From an uncultured Succinivibrionaceae bacterium (lineage in GTDB: Bacteria; Pseudomonadota; Gammaproteobacteria; Enterobacterales; Succinivibrionaceae), in NCBI GenBank assembly GCA_944393045.1, contig CALXYT010000009.1, positions 1-50,567 on the forward strand: a DNA stretch of 50,567 nt, in the 5' to 3' direction. The stretch's first letter is position 1, and each line of letters opens with the position of its first letter. Positions 26,901 through 35,215 of this stretch are shown here, one piece after another. A program made the position numbers and the translations under genes. Below the pieces are notes generated by a model that saw only the letters and a program-made list of their open reading frames with translations, made no database searches and was not told the DNA's origin.

Positions 26901-29900
26901 GATTATGCGAGGGACTGTGTTAAATGCAGAGGAAATTACTGAATTAAAGACTACCATTAATGAAGAGCTTTCCGAACTTGAAATTGCTACTCGTCATTTT
27001 GCGGCAGGGGAGAGTTTTGAGAAAACAATCAAGGCGCAGATTACTGAAGTATCATCAATGCCACTAGGTATTAACTTACCTGCTGATGTAAGTGATTTTA
27101 AAGAAATTGATGTAGAGAACTTCTATCAGACTGCTTTAAATTTCGGGATAAATTATCAGGATTATTTCTGCCCGATAACTAAGATTTTAATGCGTGATGA
27201 TACGCTTCTAATCACCTTAAAAAATGATCTTATAGTTAATGATGCAAACCCTGTATCACTCTTTGCTCTTGATGGGGTATTACAGGCATTATTTGCCTTT
27301 ATTGCCCAAAAGAGCGATGTAAAGCAGGAGTTAATGTTACCAAGCTTAGTAAGAAAGATTAGAATGCTTATTACTACCAAAAAGGCTACTACTTTAACCG
27401 CCCTTATTAAGCTTAAGAATATTAATACCTATGGCGCTTTACTTGATGCCTATATTTTTAGTAATCAGGAAATGCTGGCCTCTTTAGAAGGGGTGCGCTA
27501 CTTAAAGTATGCTCAAAGTGCTAATGTGTTAGAAGGACTCTTTAAAGAAGAGTTACGTGCTATTCCTGGAAAAGCATTATGCAATATGGGCAAAGATGAC
27601 TTAACAGCAAATATTAAGTCATTAACTTTTAATGCTGAAACTTCTGATAAAGATGAAATCAATGCCTTCTTATTGGCATTAGCGGTTAATTACATATATT
27701 CCAATATTGAAGTATTTGATACCCCATCTCATATAACCTCCTTATTTGGTGATAAGCTTGAGTTGGATTTTGAGGAAGGCTTTGCGATAAATGCTCTTGA
27801 GACCCTGGTATATGCCAATATTGCCCAAAAGACAGCTGATGAGGAGTATATAGTAAGTAGCCAATTTGAAGCTTTTAATGCAGCTGAGCTATTCAATACT
27901 ATTGTTGCAACCGATTCCTCGGCCTTTACCCAGGCTGAGTTAATCTCACGCATCGGTGAAAACCTTATGGGGCTAATTAATAATACTTTAAGTATTGAGG
28001 ATTGCTCAGGTGAAAATCGTGATAGTTTATTACGCTCATTTGTAACTTTAAATAAAGATCATAATACTCTTCTTGCAGCCTATGCTAAGAACATAGCTGA
28101 TTTTGCAAGTGCCAAAAAAGTTATGCATGTAGCAGAAATTGCTACTCATGCAAGCTCACTTCTTGCAGCTCTTGATGACTCTTTAGCTAAGCAGCATCTT
28201 TTCTACACCCTTATTACCTCCGAGGCTGAAGCTCCGGCACTTAGAGCAAGTTATGCCTCAATGCATAATGTAGCTATTTATACCTTTAAAGAATACGTGC
28301 AAGATACGCAAAGTTTTGACTTTGATATGCTTATAGCTTCGGATTATCTCTATCGTGAAGATGAGCTGGCAATAGTTAATAATGCCTTTATTAAAGCACA
28401 TGATGCTCTAAAGCTTGGAGGGATAGTATCCTTTATCAGTGCATCACTTGCTCCTTGTACGCAGTTTATTACCTCTATGCTCTCATTATCTAATAACTTT
28501 ATTCTTAATAATGAGAAGACTCTGCAAAGTGAACAAAAGAGCGAGGTCAGAGTTGGTGATTTTAGTATTGTCTCCTTTAATAAAGATTTACCAAATCCTC
28601 AATACTTACCTGTTAGCGATTCAGCAAAGGGTGATGATGCTATTACTGCCAACAATGAATTTTCTAATGGTAGTGATAAAGTAGATAATGCTGATAATCT
28701 TTCCAGTGCTCCTTACTCTTTAGCAAAAGAGTGTTTTGAAGGGGATAAGTATTTAGCAGTAACTCTTTCTCAAAGTTCAGCACTAAGTGACTTAATGCGC
28801 ACAATTACCTTTACTGATTTTGCCAGTGTCGTTAGTGATGCGCATACTGATTTTGCCCTTGAAAAATCTTTAAATGCCAGAAAGTTAGTTTTTGATTTTA
28901 CTAATCTTTCATTTAATGAAACTCAAGCTTTAAGTTTATTCCTTGAAACCTTCGCAAAAGGCATGCTGAAGCTAAGTAGATTAAGTGACATAAAAGTTAC
29001 TGTTTTAGTAAGCGATTTGCATAAGTATGATGACTCAGCAGCTCCTTCTTTAGATAGGGCAAAGAGTAATGAGATAAATCTTGATATTAACTCCTTAGCA
29101 TTTGCTAATGACTCTTTAGCCTATGCACTATGGTGTTTAGTGCGTACTATGCGCAATGAATTATCTATGGATATTTTAACTATTGCGCTAAACGGCTCTT
29201 TAATTTCTGATAATCTTGATTTATTAACTGCCACATTCACTTATAGCAATGAAATCATTTGCCAAAAGGATAAGCGTTTTGCGCCTGATTTTGTAAGATA
29301 CCAAGAAATTAAGGAGAGAGATGAAGCTCAAGGTACTGCTCTATTAGGTGCCCAAGAGTTTTCTACTACAAGTTTTGCTACTTCAGGAGTAAATCTTCCT
29401 GCAGTAAACCATGTACTAAACTTTAAGAAGCAGGGGAATTTACAGAGTCTAAGCTTTATGCAGGAGCCAATACCTGTAATTAAAGATAATGAGGTATTGG
29501 TAGATGTTAAAGCAACAGGTCTGAATTACCGTGATGTTATGTGGGCGCTTGGTATATTACCAGCAGAAGCGCTTGAAAATGGCTTCTCAGGTCAGGCGTT
29601 AGGTCTTGAATGCAGTGGTGTGGTAATAGCTGCTGGTAAAGATGCCCATGTTCCTGTGGGCGCAAAGGTTGTAGCTTTTGCAAAAAATTGTTTTGCTAAA
29701 TTTGTAGTAACAAGAGCTGATAGTGTTGCTTTAATGCCAGAGGGATTATCCTTTGCTGAGGCGGCATCTATTGCTGTGGCATATTTAACTGCTTATTACT
29801 CTATTATTTATCAGGCAAGAGCATTAAGAGGAGAGAGCATCTTAATTCATGGCGGTGCAGGCGGGGTTGGCCTTTCTGCCATAACTATTGCACTTAATGC

Positions 29901-31659
29901 AGGTCTTGAGATTTACGCAACAGCCGGGACAGTCCAAAAACGCGCCTTATTAAAGCGTATGGGTGTTAAGCATATTTATGATTCTCGTTCTTTATCATTT
30001 AGAGAAGAGATATTGCGTGATACTGATAATAAAGGCGTTGATATTGTCTTAAACTCTTTATATAAAGATGGAGAAAAAGCCTCAATTGACCTACTTAAGC
30101 CATTTGGTCGCTTTATTGAATTAGGTAAGCGTGATTTCTTTGAAAATAACGCTTTAAGATTAAAGTGCTTTAAGGATAACTTAACTTTCTTTGGGGTAGA
30201 TGTTGATGAGCTTTTAGTTTATCGCCCAGAAATTGCCCATAAACTTCTTACTGAGATTATGGCAAAATTTGCAAGTGGTGAATATACTCCATTACCTCGC
30301 AGTGAATATAGTAGTTCGCAGGTTAAACTTGCCTTTGCTGATATGAAGGCATCAAAGCATATAGGTAAGATTGTGGTAAATTATAAAGATACCGATTTTA
30401 CAGATATTGCTGGGGTGGATGCTGCTTCTGCTACAAACAATAATTCTTCCTTAGGTGCATCAAAGAGAGATTGTTTAACAAATATTGAGGCTGATGATGC
30501 CTATATCATAACAGGTGGTCTTGGCGGTTTAGGTAGTACTATTGCCTCATTCCTGGCTATGCAGGGGGCTAAGTGCATCTACTTGCTTGGCAGAAAAGCA
30601 TTTAATGAGAATATTGCATTAAAGATTGCAACTCTTGCTCAAAGCCTAAATGTTGATAAGGGCATCTTTAACTATAAGAGTCTTGATGTAACAAATGATA
30701 AGGATGTTGATTGCTTTATTAAGTCCTTAAAGGATAGCGATAAGAAGATTGCAGGATTTTATCATGCGGCAGTTGAGCTTAAAGATGCCTATATTATGGA
30801 TCTTGGTGCGCAAGATTATGCTAAGCTCTTTAAGACAAAAGTATTAGGAGCATCATCATTTATTGCAGGCTTTATAAAGCATGACTTAAAGCCTATGCAT
30901 ATTATGTTGGTATCTTCTATTACCACCTTATTTGGTAATGAAGGTCAGGCAAATTATGTCTTTGCTAATGCCTGCTTAGAAGCATTAGCAGCATCATTAG
31001 TTACAAGAGGCTTTAATGCATCATCATTATTACTTGGTCCAATCGGTGATGTTGGTTTACTTAAAGGACAGGATAGACTCCTGTCAGTATTTGCGGATCG
31101 TTTGGGCTTAAAACCTCTTAAGGCTATGGATATTGCTGAGGCTATGCATACCAAGAGCGCTTATAATAATGTCTTATCATATTGCGCGTTAGCAACTAAT
31201 TCCCTTTCAGCTATTAAGGCTTTAAGTGAAGCTCGATTTGCATCTTTATGTAGCAGCTATAATATTACCGCTCAAGTTCATGATAAGTCTTTACTTGATA
31301 AGTTAAAAGCTGTAAGTGAAGATGAGGCAGTTGGGTTATTAACCAAACGCATTCAGACTATTTTAGCTGAGCAATTAGGTATGGATATAAGCAAGATTGC
31401 TGTTAATAGTCCATTATCTGATTTAGGTATTGATTCCTTATCTTTAATGGAAACTGTGGCAGTACTTGAAAAGGAACTTGAAATTAAAGCAGGTCTTTCA
31501 GGTTTGGCTGGTAATAGTACTATTAAGTCCTTGGCAACATTCTGCGTAGGGCGTATTAAGAAACCTCAGAGTGAGGAGGATATTGTGCTTTCTACCTTAG
31601 AGCGTCAGCATGGCACAAAGCTTAGTGATGAGGTGCGTGATAAGGTAAATAATAGCTAG
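23974..31659 (+). CDS. Highly reducing type I polyketide/fatty acid synthase, RkpA-like
   Basis: A 2561-residue multidomain synthase. Domains in order: ketosynthase (residues 1-430; Cys175 in DTACSSS, His308 in EAHGTGT, His350 in NVGHLETASG), acyltransferase (about 545-850; Ser639 in GHSVGE), dehydratase (about 900-1190; His939 in HVVLGKTLTP), a poorly conserved methyltransferase-like region (about 1320-1600), enoylreductase (about 1810-2130; HGGAGGVGLSA), ketoreductase (about 2170-2400; TGGLGGLGS and the late NYVFANA), and a carrier protein (Ser2488 in LGIDSLSL). No thioesterase is present. All reductive domains look intact, so a saturated long-chain acyl product is expected. Size and context match rhizobial RkpA, required for K-antigen. 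The GTG start has a perfect AAGGAGG. A terminator follows about 290 bp downstream. Confidence 0.93.
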   Translation: MSKKNKVAIIGLGFRLPGNLRSLDELYQALMNKSSLIKPLSDDRFDTELFKTGFDAKGHSRTFNAGVVDDIYGFDGNAVKISKKEAQSMDPQQRLCLEMAIDALISANITSEQIKNTQTAVFIGAASPDIALSRADDFASYSPFSMTGTNLSIISNRLSHYFDIHGPSMTIDTACSSSMVALTEAVSYIRSNKDKMCLAGGVNVLLSPMGFVGFSQAHMLSPDGLCKVFDEDANGYVRAEGGAVLLLKDYDKAVADGDHIYASIVDAKVNQDGRTPGISLPSEKAQQTLLEDIYQDIDLTRLAYIEAHGTGTKVGDPIETSSIGHAVAQKIAHDYNRKLLVGSIKCNVGHLETASGMAGLLKAIAILENGVIPPNIHVKTLNKKIDFNNLGLTPVLEATELPDVNGLPLIGINSFGFGGTNAHVILEKAQDNKEEKAENNLAQKSEKHLEQSNTKECTLTPLMRISAACDEALLEEAKAISKIITKDNYLNVASTLFYCHEIFDKELFIKAPSFEELKANLDEFIKEPTAEHENLVQITKPRAYKKAMLVFSGNGSQYVKMGCELLSANPLFSSFIKDIDKELQKYQSWSVLEYLAKDKADWDLTDTEILQPILFAIELSLYKLLQAYGITCHGVCGHSVGEIAAACACNALTMSDGCRVIVSRSRNQAKTVNTGDMAVIKLNSKELNKLLSDAKYNKVQIAASNTLDSFTLSGDKEQLVALVDYCKKHLGIGAKLLNLNYPFHSSLMDPIKEGLESDLQGLEHKPLTIDFYSGVSDLVTKNETLGDNYWWHNIREEVHFYRAISHAIDNGFDCFIELGPRDILLNYVKDIARSKDTEVDTYAFTTKNHQKISSLLGTFIASTLFTNKEVLFNKDLIDRTIVFPPYPFIKVNTELTSTTSCLGTFRYDYNETLGKKAPLTNNSFINEIDLSRNSYLKGHVVLGKTLTPAAFFLSMVTSAARSISKKMHIAALDDFMIMRGTVLNAEEITELKTTINEELSELEIATRHFAAGESFEKTIKAQITEVSSMPLGINLPADVSDFKEIDVENFYQTALNFGINYQDYFCPITKILMRDDTLLITLKNDLIVNDANPVSLFALDGVLQALFAFIAQKSDVKQELMLPSLVRKIRMLITTKKATTLTALIKLKNINTYGALLDAYIFSNQEMLASLEGVRYLKYAQSANVLEGLFKEELRAIPGKALCNMGKDDLTANIKSLTFNAETSDKDEINAFLLALAVNYIYSNIEVFDTPSHITSLFGDKLELDFEEGFAINALETLVYANIAQKTADEEYIVSSQFEAFNAAELFNTIVATDSSAFTQAELISRIGENLMGLINNTLSIEDCSGENRDSLLRSFVTLNKDHNTLLAAYAKNIADFASAKKVMHVAEIATHASSLLAALDDSLAKQHLFYTLITSEAEAPALRASYASMHNVAIYTFKEYVQDTQSFDFDMLIASDYLYREDELAIVNNAFIKAHDALKLGGIVSFISASLAPCTQFITSMLSLSNNFILNNEKTLQSEQKSEVRVGDFSIVSFNKDLPNPQYLPVSDSAKGDDAITANNEFSNGSDKVDNADNLSSAPYSLAKECFEGDKYLAVTLSQSSALSDLMRTITFTDFASVVSDAHTDFALEKSLNARKLVFDFTNLSFNETQALSLFLETFAKGMLKLSRLSDIKVTVLVSDLHKYDDSAAPSLDRAKSNEINLDINSLAFANDSLAYALWCLVRTMRNELSMDILTIALNGSLISDNLDLLTATFTYSNEIICQKDKRFAPDFVRYQEIKERDEAQGTALLGAQEFSTTSFATSGVNLPAVNHVLNFKKQGNLQSLSFMQEPIPVIKDNEVLVDVKATGLNYRDVMWALGILPAEALENGFSGQALGLECSGVVIAAGKDAHVPVGAKVVAFAKNCFAKFVVTRADSVALMPEGLSFAEAASIAVAYLTAYYSIIYQARALRGESILIHGGAGGVGLSAITIALNAGLEIYATAGTVQKRALLKRMGVKHIYDSRSLSFREEILRDTDNKGVDIVLNSLYKDGEKASIDLLKPFGRFIELGKRDFFENNALRLKCFKDNLTFFGVDVDELLVYRPEIAHKLLTEIMAKFASGEYTPLPRSEYSSSQVKLAFADMKASKHIGKIVVNYKDTDFTDIAGVDAASATNNNSSLGASKRDCLTNIEADDAYIITGGLGGLGSTIASFLAMQGAKCIYLLGRKAFNENIALKIATLAQSLNVDKGIFNYKSLDVTNDKDVDCFIKSLKDSDKKIAGFYHAAVELKDAYIMDLGAQDYAKLFKTKVLGASSFIAGFIKHDLKPMHIMLVSSITTLFGNEGQANYVFANACLEALAASLVTRGFNASSLLLGPIGDVGLLKGQDRLLSVFADRLGLKPLKAMDIAEAMHTKSAYNNVLSYCALATNSLSAIKALSEARFASLCSSYNITAQVHDKSLLDKLKAVSEDEAVGLLTKRIQTILAEQLGMDISKIAVNSPLSDLGIDSLSLMETVAVLEKELEIKAGLSGLAGNSTIKSLATFCVGRIKKPQSEEDIVLSTLERQHGTKLSDEVRDKVNNS

Positions 31660-31719
31660 TAAGCTTAGTAAATCTTAGTAAGATTTATGAAGCAGGCTTT
31701 TTAGGGTAGGGAAGAATTT

Positions 31720-31830
31720 GGAACTTTCTAATATTTTTGGGGAGGTGAAATACTGGTTTTTTCCGGTTTTTTGAGTGGGGATTTTGGCGATAGAAATACG
31801 GTTCTTTCCAATTTTTGGTGACGATTTGAG
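31720..31830 (+). repeat. Degenerate G/T-rich tandem repeat downstream of the PKS gene
   Basis: Three imperfect units of about 30-45 bp begin GGAACTTTC, GGTTTTTTCC and GGTTCTTTCC, and the first two end in GAAATAC. The strand is strongly G/T-rich. No coding capacity is seen; function is unknown. Confidence 0.4.
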
Positions 31831-31945
31831 CTTTTTTCAGGTTTTAGGAAAGAAGCAAGAAAAAAACAGGCCTACCCCAAAAAAAATAGAGTCAAGAATC
31901 TTAGGACTAAAAAGCTATTTTGGATTTTAAGTAAACAGGCAAATT

Positions 31946-31992
31946 AAAGGGCTATTTTTTGGAGGTTACTTCAGTAATTTAGCCCTTTTTTA
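31946..31992 (+). terminator. Rho-independent terminator of the PKS transcription unit
   Basis: Stem AAAGGGCTA (31946-31954) with TAGCCCTTT (31980-31988), closing onto a run of six Ts. The loop is long (25 nt). It lies about 290 bp after the PKS stop and before the next promoter at 32031, so the PKS gene and the oxoamine synthase gene are probably separate transcription units. Confidence 0.7.
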
Positions 31993-32030
31993 TAATAAAG
32001 TAGATAAAAGATAGAATATGGGTTCTAGTT

Positions 32031-32039
32031 TGGTATAAT
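32031..32039 (+). promoter_or_regulatory. Extended -10 promoter of the oxoamine synthase operon
   Basis: TGGTATAAT is an extended -10 (TGn-TATAAT) without a good -35. Transcription would start near 32046, leaving a leader of more than 300 nt before the ATG at 32370. The leader contains a Met-rich small ORF and a GC-rich hairpin. Confidence 0.5.
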
Positions 32040-32224
32040 GCGACCTTAAAAAGCAGAGATTTTAAATTTTATAACAAATGTAACAATTTTTACAATTGAA
32101 GGTTGGGTATAATTTTCTGATTTAGAAAAAGATGTACAATTAACTTGTTAAATAGTATCAGAATTATAAATAAGTTTTAGTATTAAACCTAAAGGTTTGA
32201 AGGATTGTTTTGTTTACACATTGC

Positions 32225-32281
32225 ATGTCTAAGCTAGAGAATATGAATATGAATATGTTTATGCCTGCGTCTCTCCTCTGA
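32225..32281 (+). CDS. Possible 18-residue Met-rich leader peptide
   Basis: ATG at 32225 opens an 18-codon frame reading MSKLENMNMNMFMPASLL, with five Met codons, four of them in a short repeat of GAATAT. A ribosome-site-like AAGGA lies about 20 bases upstream, farther than ideal. A stable hairpin begins four bases after the stop. The arrangement resembles an attenuation leader, but chance is possible. Confidence 0.2.
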   Translation: MSKLENMNMNMFMPASLL

Positions 32282-32284
32282 ATA

Positions 32285-32316
32285 CCTGGCATAGTCTGGC
32301 CAGGGCTTGAATTTTT
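32285..32316 (+). terminator. Possible attenuator hairpin in the oxoamine synthase leader
   Basis: Stem CCTGGC / GCCAGG (32285-32290 and 32299-32304, eight-base loop) followed by GCTTGA and five Ts (32312-32316). It is GC-rich for this genome and lies between a small ORF and the oxoamine synthase start. The T-run is six bases off the stem, which weakens it as an intrinsic terminator. Confidence 0.35.
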
Positions 32317-32369
32317 ACCCCTGATATTAAAACTTGCATTTTATAAAAAAATACGGATTAAGCAGTATA

Positions 32370-33707
32370 ATGAATAAGTTGTCAGCGCAAGATCGTTCTA
32401 AGCTTCTAGCACAGTTTGCAGGAGTTGCCAATAATAAAAATTCTACGCTAGGAGTAGGAGCTGTTAAAGTAAAGAAGAGTTGCAATTTCAAGGATTTTTT
32501 ACTTTATAAAAAAATTCAGGCACATAGCAAAGTTGCCGAACAGATGGGGATTCCCAACCCTTTTATGCAATGTCATGGAGGTATGGCGAAAGCTCATACT
32601 AACATTGAGGGGGTTGATTATATTAACTTTGCGACTTATGATTATTTAGGTCTTAATGGCGATAAACGTATAAATGATGCCGCTTTTATGCAAATGGAGC
32701 AATATGGCACAAGTTGTGGCTCCTCTCGTTTAGTTGCAGGGGAAAGACCAGTTCACCGTGCCTTAGAACAGGCTATTGCTGATCATTACGGTACTGAAAG
32801 CGCATTATGCTTTGTAAGTGGTCATGCCACAAATGTAACAGTTATCTCTACCTTATTTAATCGTGATGATTTAATTTTATACGATAGATTATCACATAAT
32901 TCTATTTTATTAGGTGCAAAAGACTCAGGGGCTACAATCTTAGCCTTTAAGCATAATGATATCCAATCTCTTAGAGAACTCTTAATTGAGCAGCGTGGTA
33001 AATATAATAACTGCTTAATTGTCACCGAAGGGGTGTTCTCTATGGATGGTGATATCCCGGATTTACCAGCATTAGTTGCCTTAAAGAAGGAATTTGATGC
33101 CTTTTTAATGATTGATGAGGCGCATTCTTTAGGTGTTATTGGCAATACTGGTAGAGGCATTTGTGAGTACTATAATATTCCAACTCAAGATGTTGATATT
33201 ATTATGGGCACTCTTTCAAAAACTCTTTGCGCCTGTGGTGGTTATGTTGCAGGTAAAAAAGAGTTAATCGAGATGCTTGAGTATTATGCTCCAGGTTTTG
33301 TGTACTCTGTTGGTTTATCACCTGCATTAGCAGGTGCGTCTCTTAAGGCAATGGAGTTACTTCATAGTGAACCTGAGAGGGTACAGAAGCTACAGGCAAA
33401 TTGTCTTTATGCGAAGAATAAAGCTAAGGAGTTAGGGCTCGATATTGGTAGTGCTTCTGCCACAGCGGTTTTGCCAGTTATTATAGGTTCCTCACTTAAA
33501 GCTACAATTTTATCAAATTTATTATTTCAGCATGGTATTTTAGCTTTACCGATAATATTTCCGGTAGTAGAAGAAGCCAAGGCGCGTATTAGATTTTTCT
33601 TAAGCGCAAGTCATACAAGCTCCGATATAGACAGGGCTTTAGAGATTGTGAAGGAATTACTACCTGAGGTAGCAAAGTATGAGGCGCAGTTTACAAAAAC
33701 TGAGTAA
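32370..33707 (+). CDS. Alpha-oxoamine synthase (AONS/KBL/serine palmitoyltransferase family), RkpG-like
   Basis: PLP-dependent enzyme that joins an acyl thioester to an amino acid with loss of CO2, giving a 2-amino-3-ketone. Fold-type I landmarks are present: GSSRLVAGERPVH, ALCFVSGHATN, FSMDGDIPDLPALV, MIDEAHSLGVIG, and the PLP lysine in TLSKTLCACGG (Lys284 counted from this ATG). About 60 residues at the N-terminus precede the usual start of AONS. A TTG at 32334 would add 12 residues; I prefer the ATG at 32370. No biotin genes are nearby. The neighbours are a PKS without a thioesterase and a KpsS-like gene 30 bp downstream, so the acyl substrate is probably the PKS-bound chain, as proposed for RkpG and known for fungal Fum8-type enzymes. 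The amino acid is unknown. Confidence 0.9.
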   Translation: MNKLSAQDRSKLLAQFAGVANNKNSTLGVGAVKVKKSCNFKDFLLYKKIQAHSKVAEQMGIPNPFMQCHGGMAKAHTNIEGVDYINFATYDYLGLNGDKRINDAAFMQMEQYGTSCGSSRLVAGERPVHRALEQAIADHYGTESALCFVSGHATNVTVISTLFNRDDLILYDRLSHNSILLGAKDSGATILAFKHNDIQSLRELLIEQRGKYNNCLIVTEGVFSMDGDIPDLPALVALKKEFDAFLMIDEAHSLGVIGNTGRGICEYYNIPTQDVDIIMGTLSKTLCACGGYVAGKKELIEMLEYYAPGFVYSVGLSPALAGASLKAMELLHSEPERVQKLQANCLYAKNKAKELGLDIGSASATAVLPVIIGSSLKATILSNLLFQHGILALPIIFPVVEEAKARIRFFLSASHTSSDIDRALEIVKELLPEVAKYEAQFTKTE

Positions 33708-33737
33708 CTAGCTTAGAGTAAACTTGAAATATTAGAC

Positions 33738-35033
33738 ATGGTTAAAAAGAAGTTTCAGATAACAGGTTGTCCATGTGGTAAGGATGACTTAAAAAAACGT
33801 GTGTTTTTAATGCTCCAGGGGCCTCAGAGTGGATTTTTTCCGGCTCTGGCATTAGCACTGGTAAAAAAAGGAGCTAAGGTTATAAAGATTAACCTTTGTG
33901 GGGGGGATTACTTTTTATGGCATCGTTATTTTATTAAAAATGACAATGTAACTTGCATAAATTACCATGGTGGCGCTAAAAAGTTCATGGAATTTATCAC
34001 CTCTATTTATCATAAATATCAGGTAACTGATATTATGTCATACTCCGATTGGCGCCCTTTTCATCAAGAGGCAATCTTAGTTGCCAAATTCTATAATCTG
34101 AATGTCTGGGTGTATGAAGAAGGGTATTTGCGTCAGGGATTTGTAACTCTTGAAGAAAATGGAGTAAATGGCAGAAGTTCAGTGCCTCATAGTCCTGAGG
34201 TGATTACAGAGCTTGCTAAAACACTCCCGCCTTTAGCTCCTTCCATTGATAGAAGCGATACTTTCAGGAAAAAAGTAATATATGCAGTAATGCATCATTT
34301 CGGGAATGTAGTGTTATTTCCGTTATTTCCGTTTTATCGCACTCATAGAGAGCATAATATCTTTGTAGAATTACTTGGTATATTACCAAGGTATTTTAAG
34401 CGTTATAAAAGAGCATCTAAGTCAGAGCGAACACTTAAGGAGTTTTTTGCGCATAAGGGAAAGTATTTCTTTTACCCTCTGCAGCTTAATCATGATTCTC
34501 AAGTGCAGCTATACTCTCCTTACTTAAGACAGGAAGAGGCAATCTCTACTGTGATTTATTCTTTTGCAAAAAACGCTTCTAAAGATAGTAGACTGCTTAT
34601 TAAAAACCATCCGTTAGATAATGGTCTGATTCCTTATGCCAATATCATAAAAGCAATATCCTCATCTTTAGGATGTGTCGATAGAGTGGTATATGTAGAA
34701 GATGGGAATACTAATATGCTAGTAAAGGAATCATCTGGAGTAGTATTAATAAATTCTACTGTGGGGTTAAGTGCTCTAAGAGCGTATAAAAGAGTATTTT
34801 GTTTAGGTGATGCTATTTACGCTATGCAAGGTCTTGCCGCCAGCTATAAAACTTCCAGCCTTGATGATTTCTGGGAGAATGAGGAAGTGGTTAATAAAAA
34901 GCTGGTGGAAGATTTCTGCAAAGTGTTACAGGCAAGAGCTCTTGTAAGTGGTGATTTTTACAATCATAAAGGTTCCTTAATTGCAGCAGCTTCCAGCATC
35001 AGGCGTTTTATAATAAAAGGGGAGAAGGGCTAA
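33738..35033 (+). CDS. KpsS/RkpJ-like capsule polysaccharide transferase
   Basis: A 431-residue member of the KpsS/LipB family. In E. coli KpsS and KpsC are beta-Kdo transferases that build the poly-Kdo linker on the lipid acceptor of group-2 capsules. Recognisable stretches are LMLQGPQSGFFPALA at the N-terminus, YEEGYLRQGFVTLE, FFYPLQLNHDSQVQLYS, LLIKNHPLDNG, and VLINSTVGLSALRA near the C-terminus. There is no signal peptide; the protein should act at the cytoplasmic face of the inner membrane. The gene follows the oxoamine synthase by 30 bp, the same partnership as rkpG and rkpJ in Sinorhizobium. No kpsC or Kdo genes (kpsF, kpsU) are in the window. Confidence 0.88.
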   Translation: MVKKKFQITGCPCGKDDLKKRVFLMLQGPQSGFFPALALALVKKGAKVIKINLCGGDYFLWHRYFIKNDNVTCINYHGGAKKFMEFITSIYHKYQVTDIMSYSDWRPFHQEAILVAKFYNLNVWVYEEGYLRQGFVTLEENGVNGRSSVPHSPEVITELAKTLPPLAPSIDRSDTFRKKVIYAVMHHFGNVVLFPLFPFYRTHREHNIFVELLGILPRYFKRYKRASKSERTLKEFFAHKGKYFFYPLQLNHDSQVQLYSPYLRQEEAISTVIYSFAKNASKDSRLLIKNHPLDNGLIPYANIIKAISSSLGCVDRVVYVEDGNTNMLVKESSGVVLINSTVGLSALRAYKRVFCLGDAIYAMQGLAASYKTSSLDDFWENEEVVNKKLVEDFCKVLQARALVSGDFYNHKGSLIAAASSIRRFIIKGEKG

Positions 35034-35215
35034 AGTCGAAAGGTAAAAGGCATAAGGCAAGACTACTGAAGCCAGAAGGTAAGAAAGGTAGAAAGTGGGA
35101 TGATGGGCTGCGCTTGAAAAAGTGATCTTATTGAAAATATCAGAAATGGTTAGAACAAAGCCAGGAAAGCACAAAGGTAAAAAAGAAAGGTAGAGAGCAT
35201 AGAAAGGAATAAAGC

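Noticed and set aside
28439..28684. Plus-strand frame of 81 codons inside the PKS gene
   Set aside because: Out-of-frame reading within the methyltransferase-like segment, without start signals; the PKS frame is continuous across it.
32370..33707. Oxoamine synthase gene as biotin gene bioF or threonine-degradation gene kbl
   Set aside because: No bio genes or tdh are nearby, the N-terminus is longer, and its neighbours are PKS and capsule genes.
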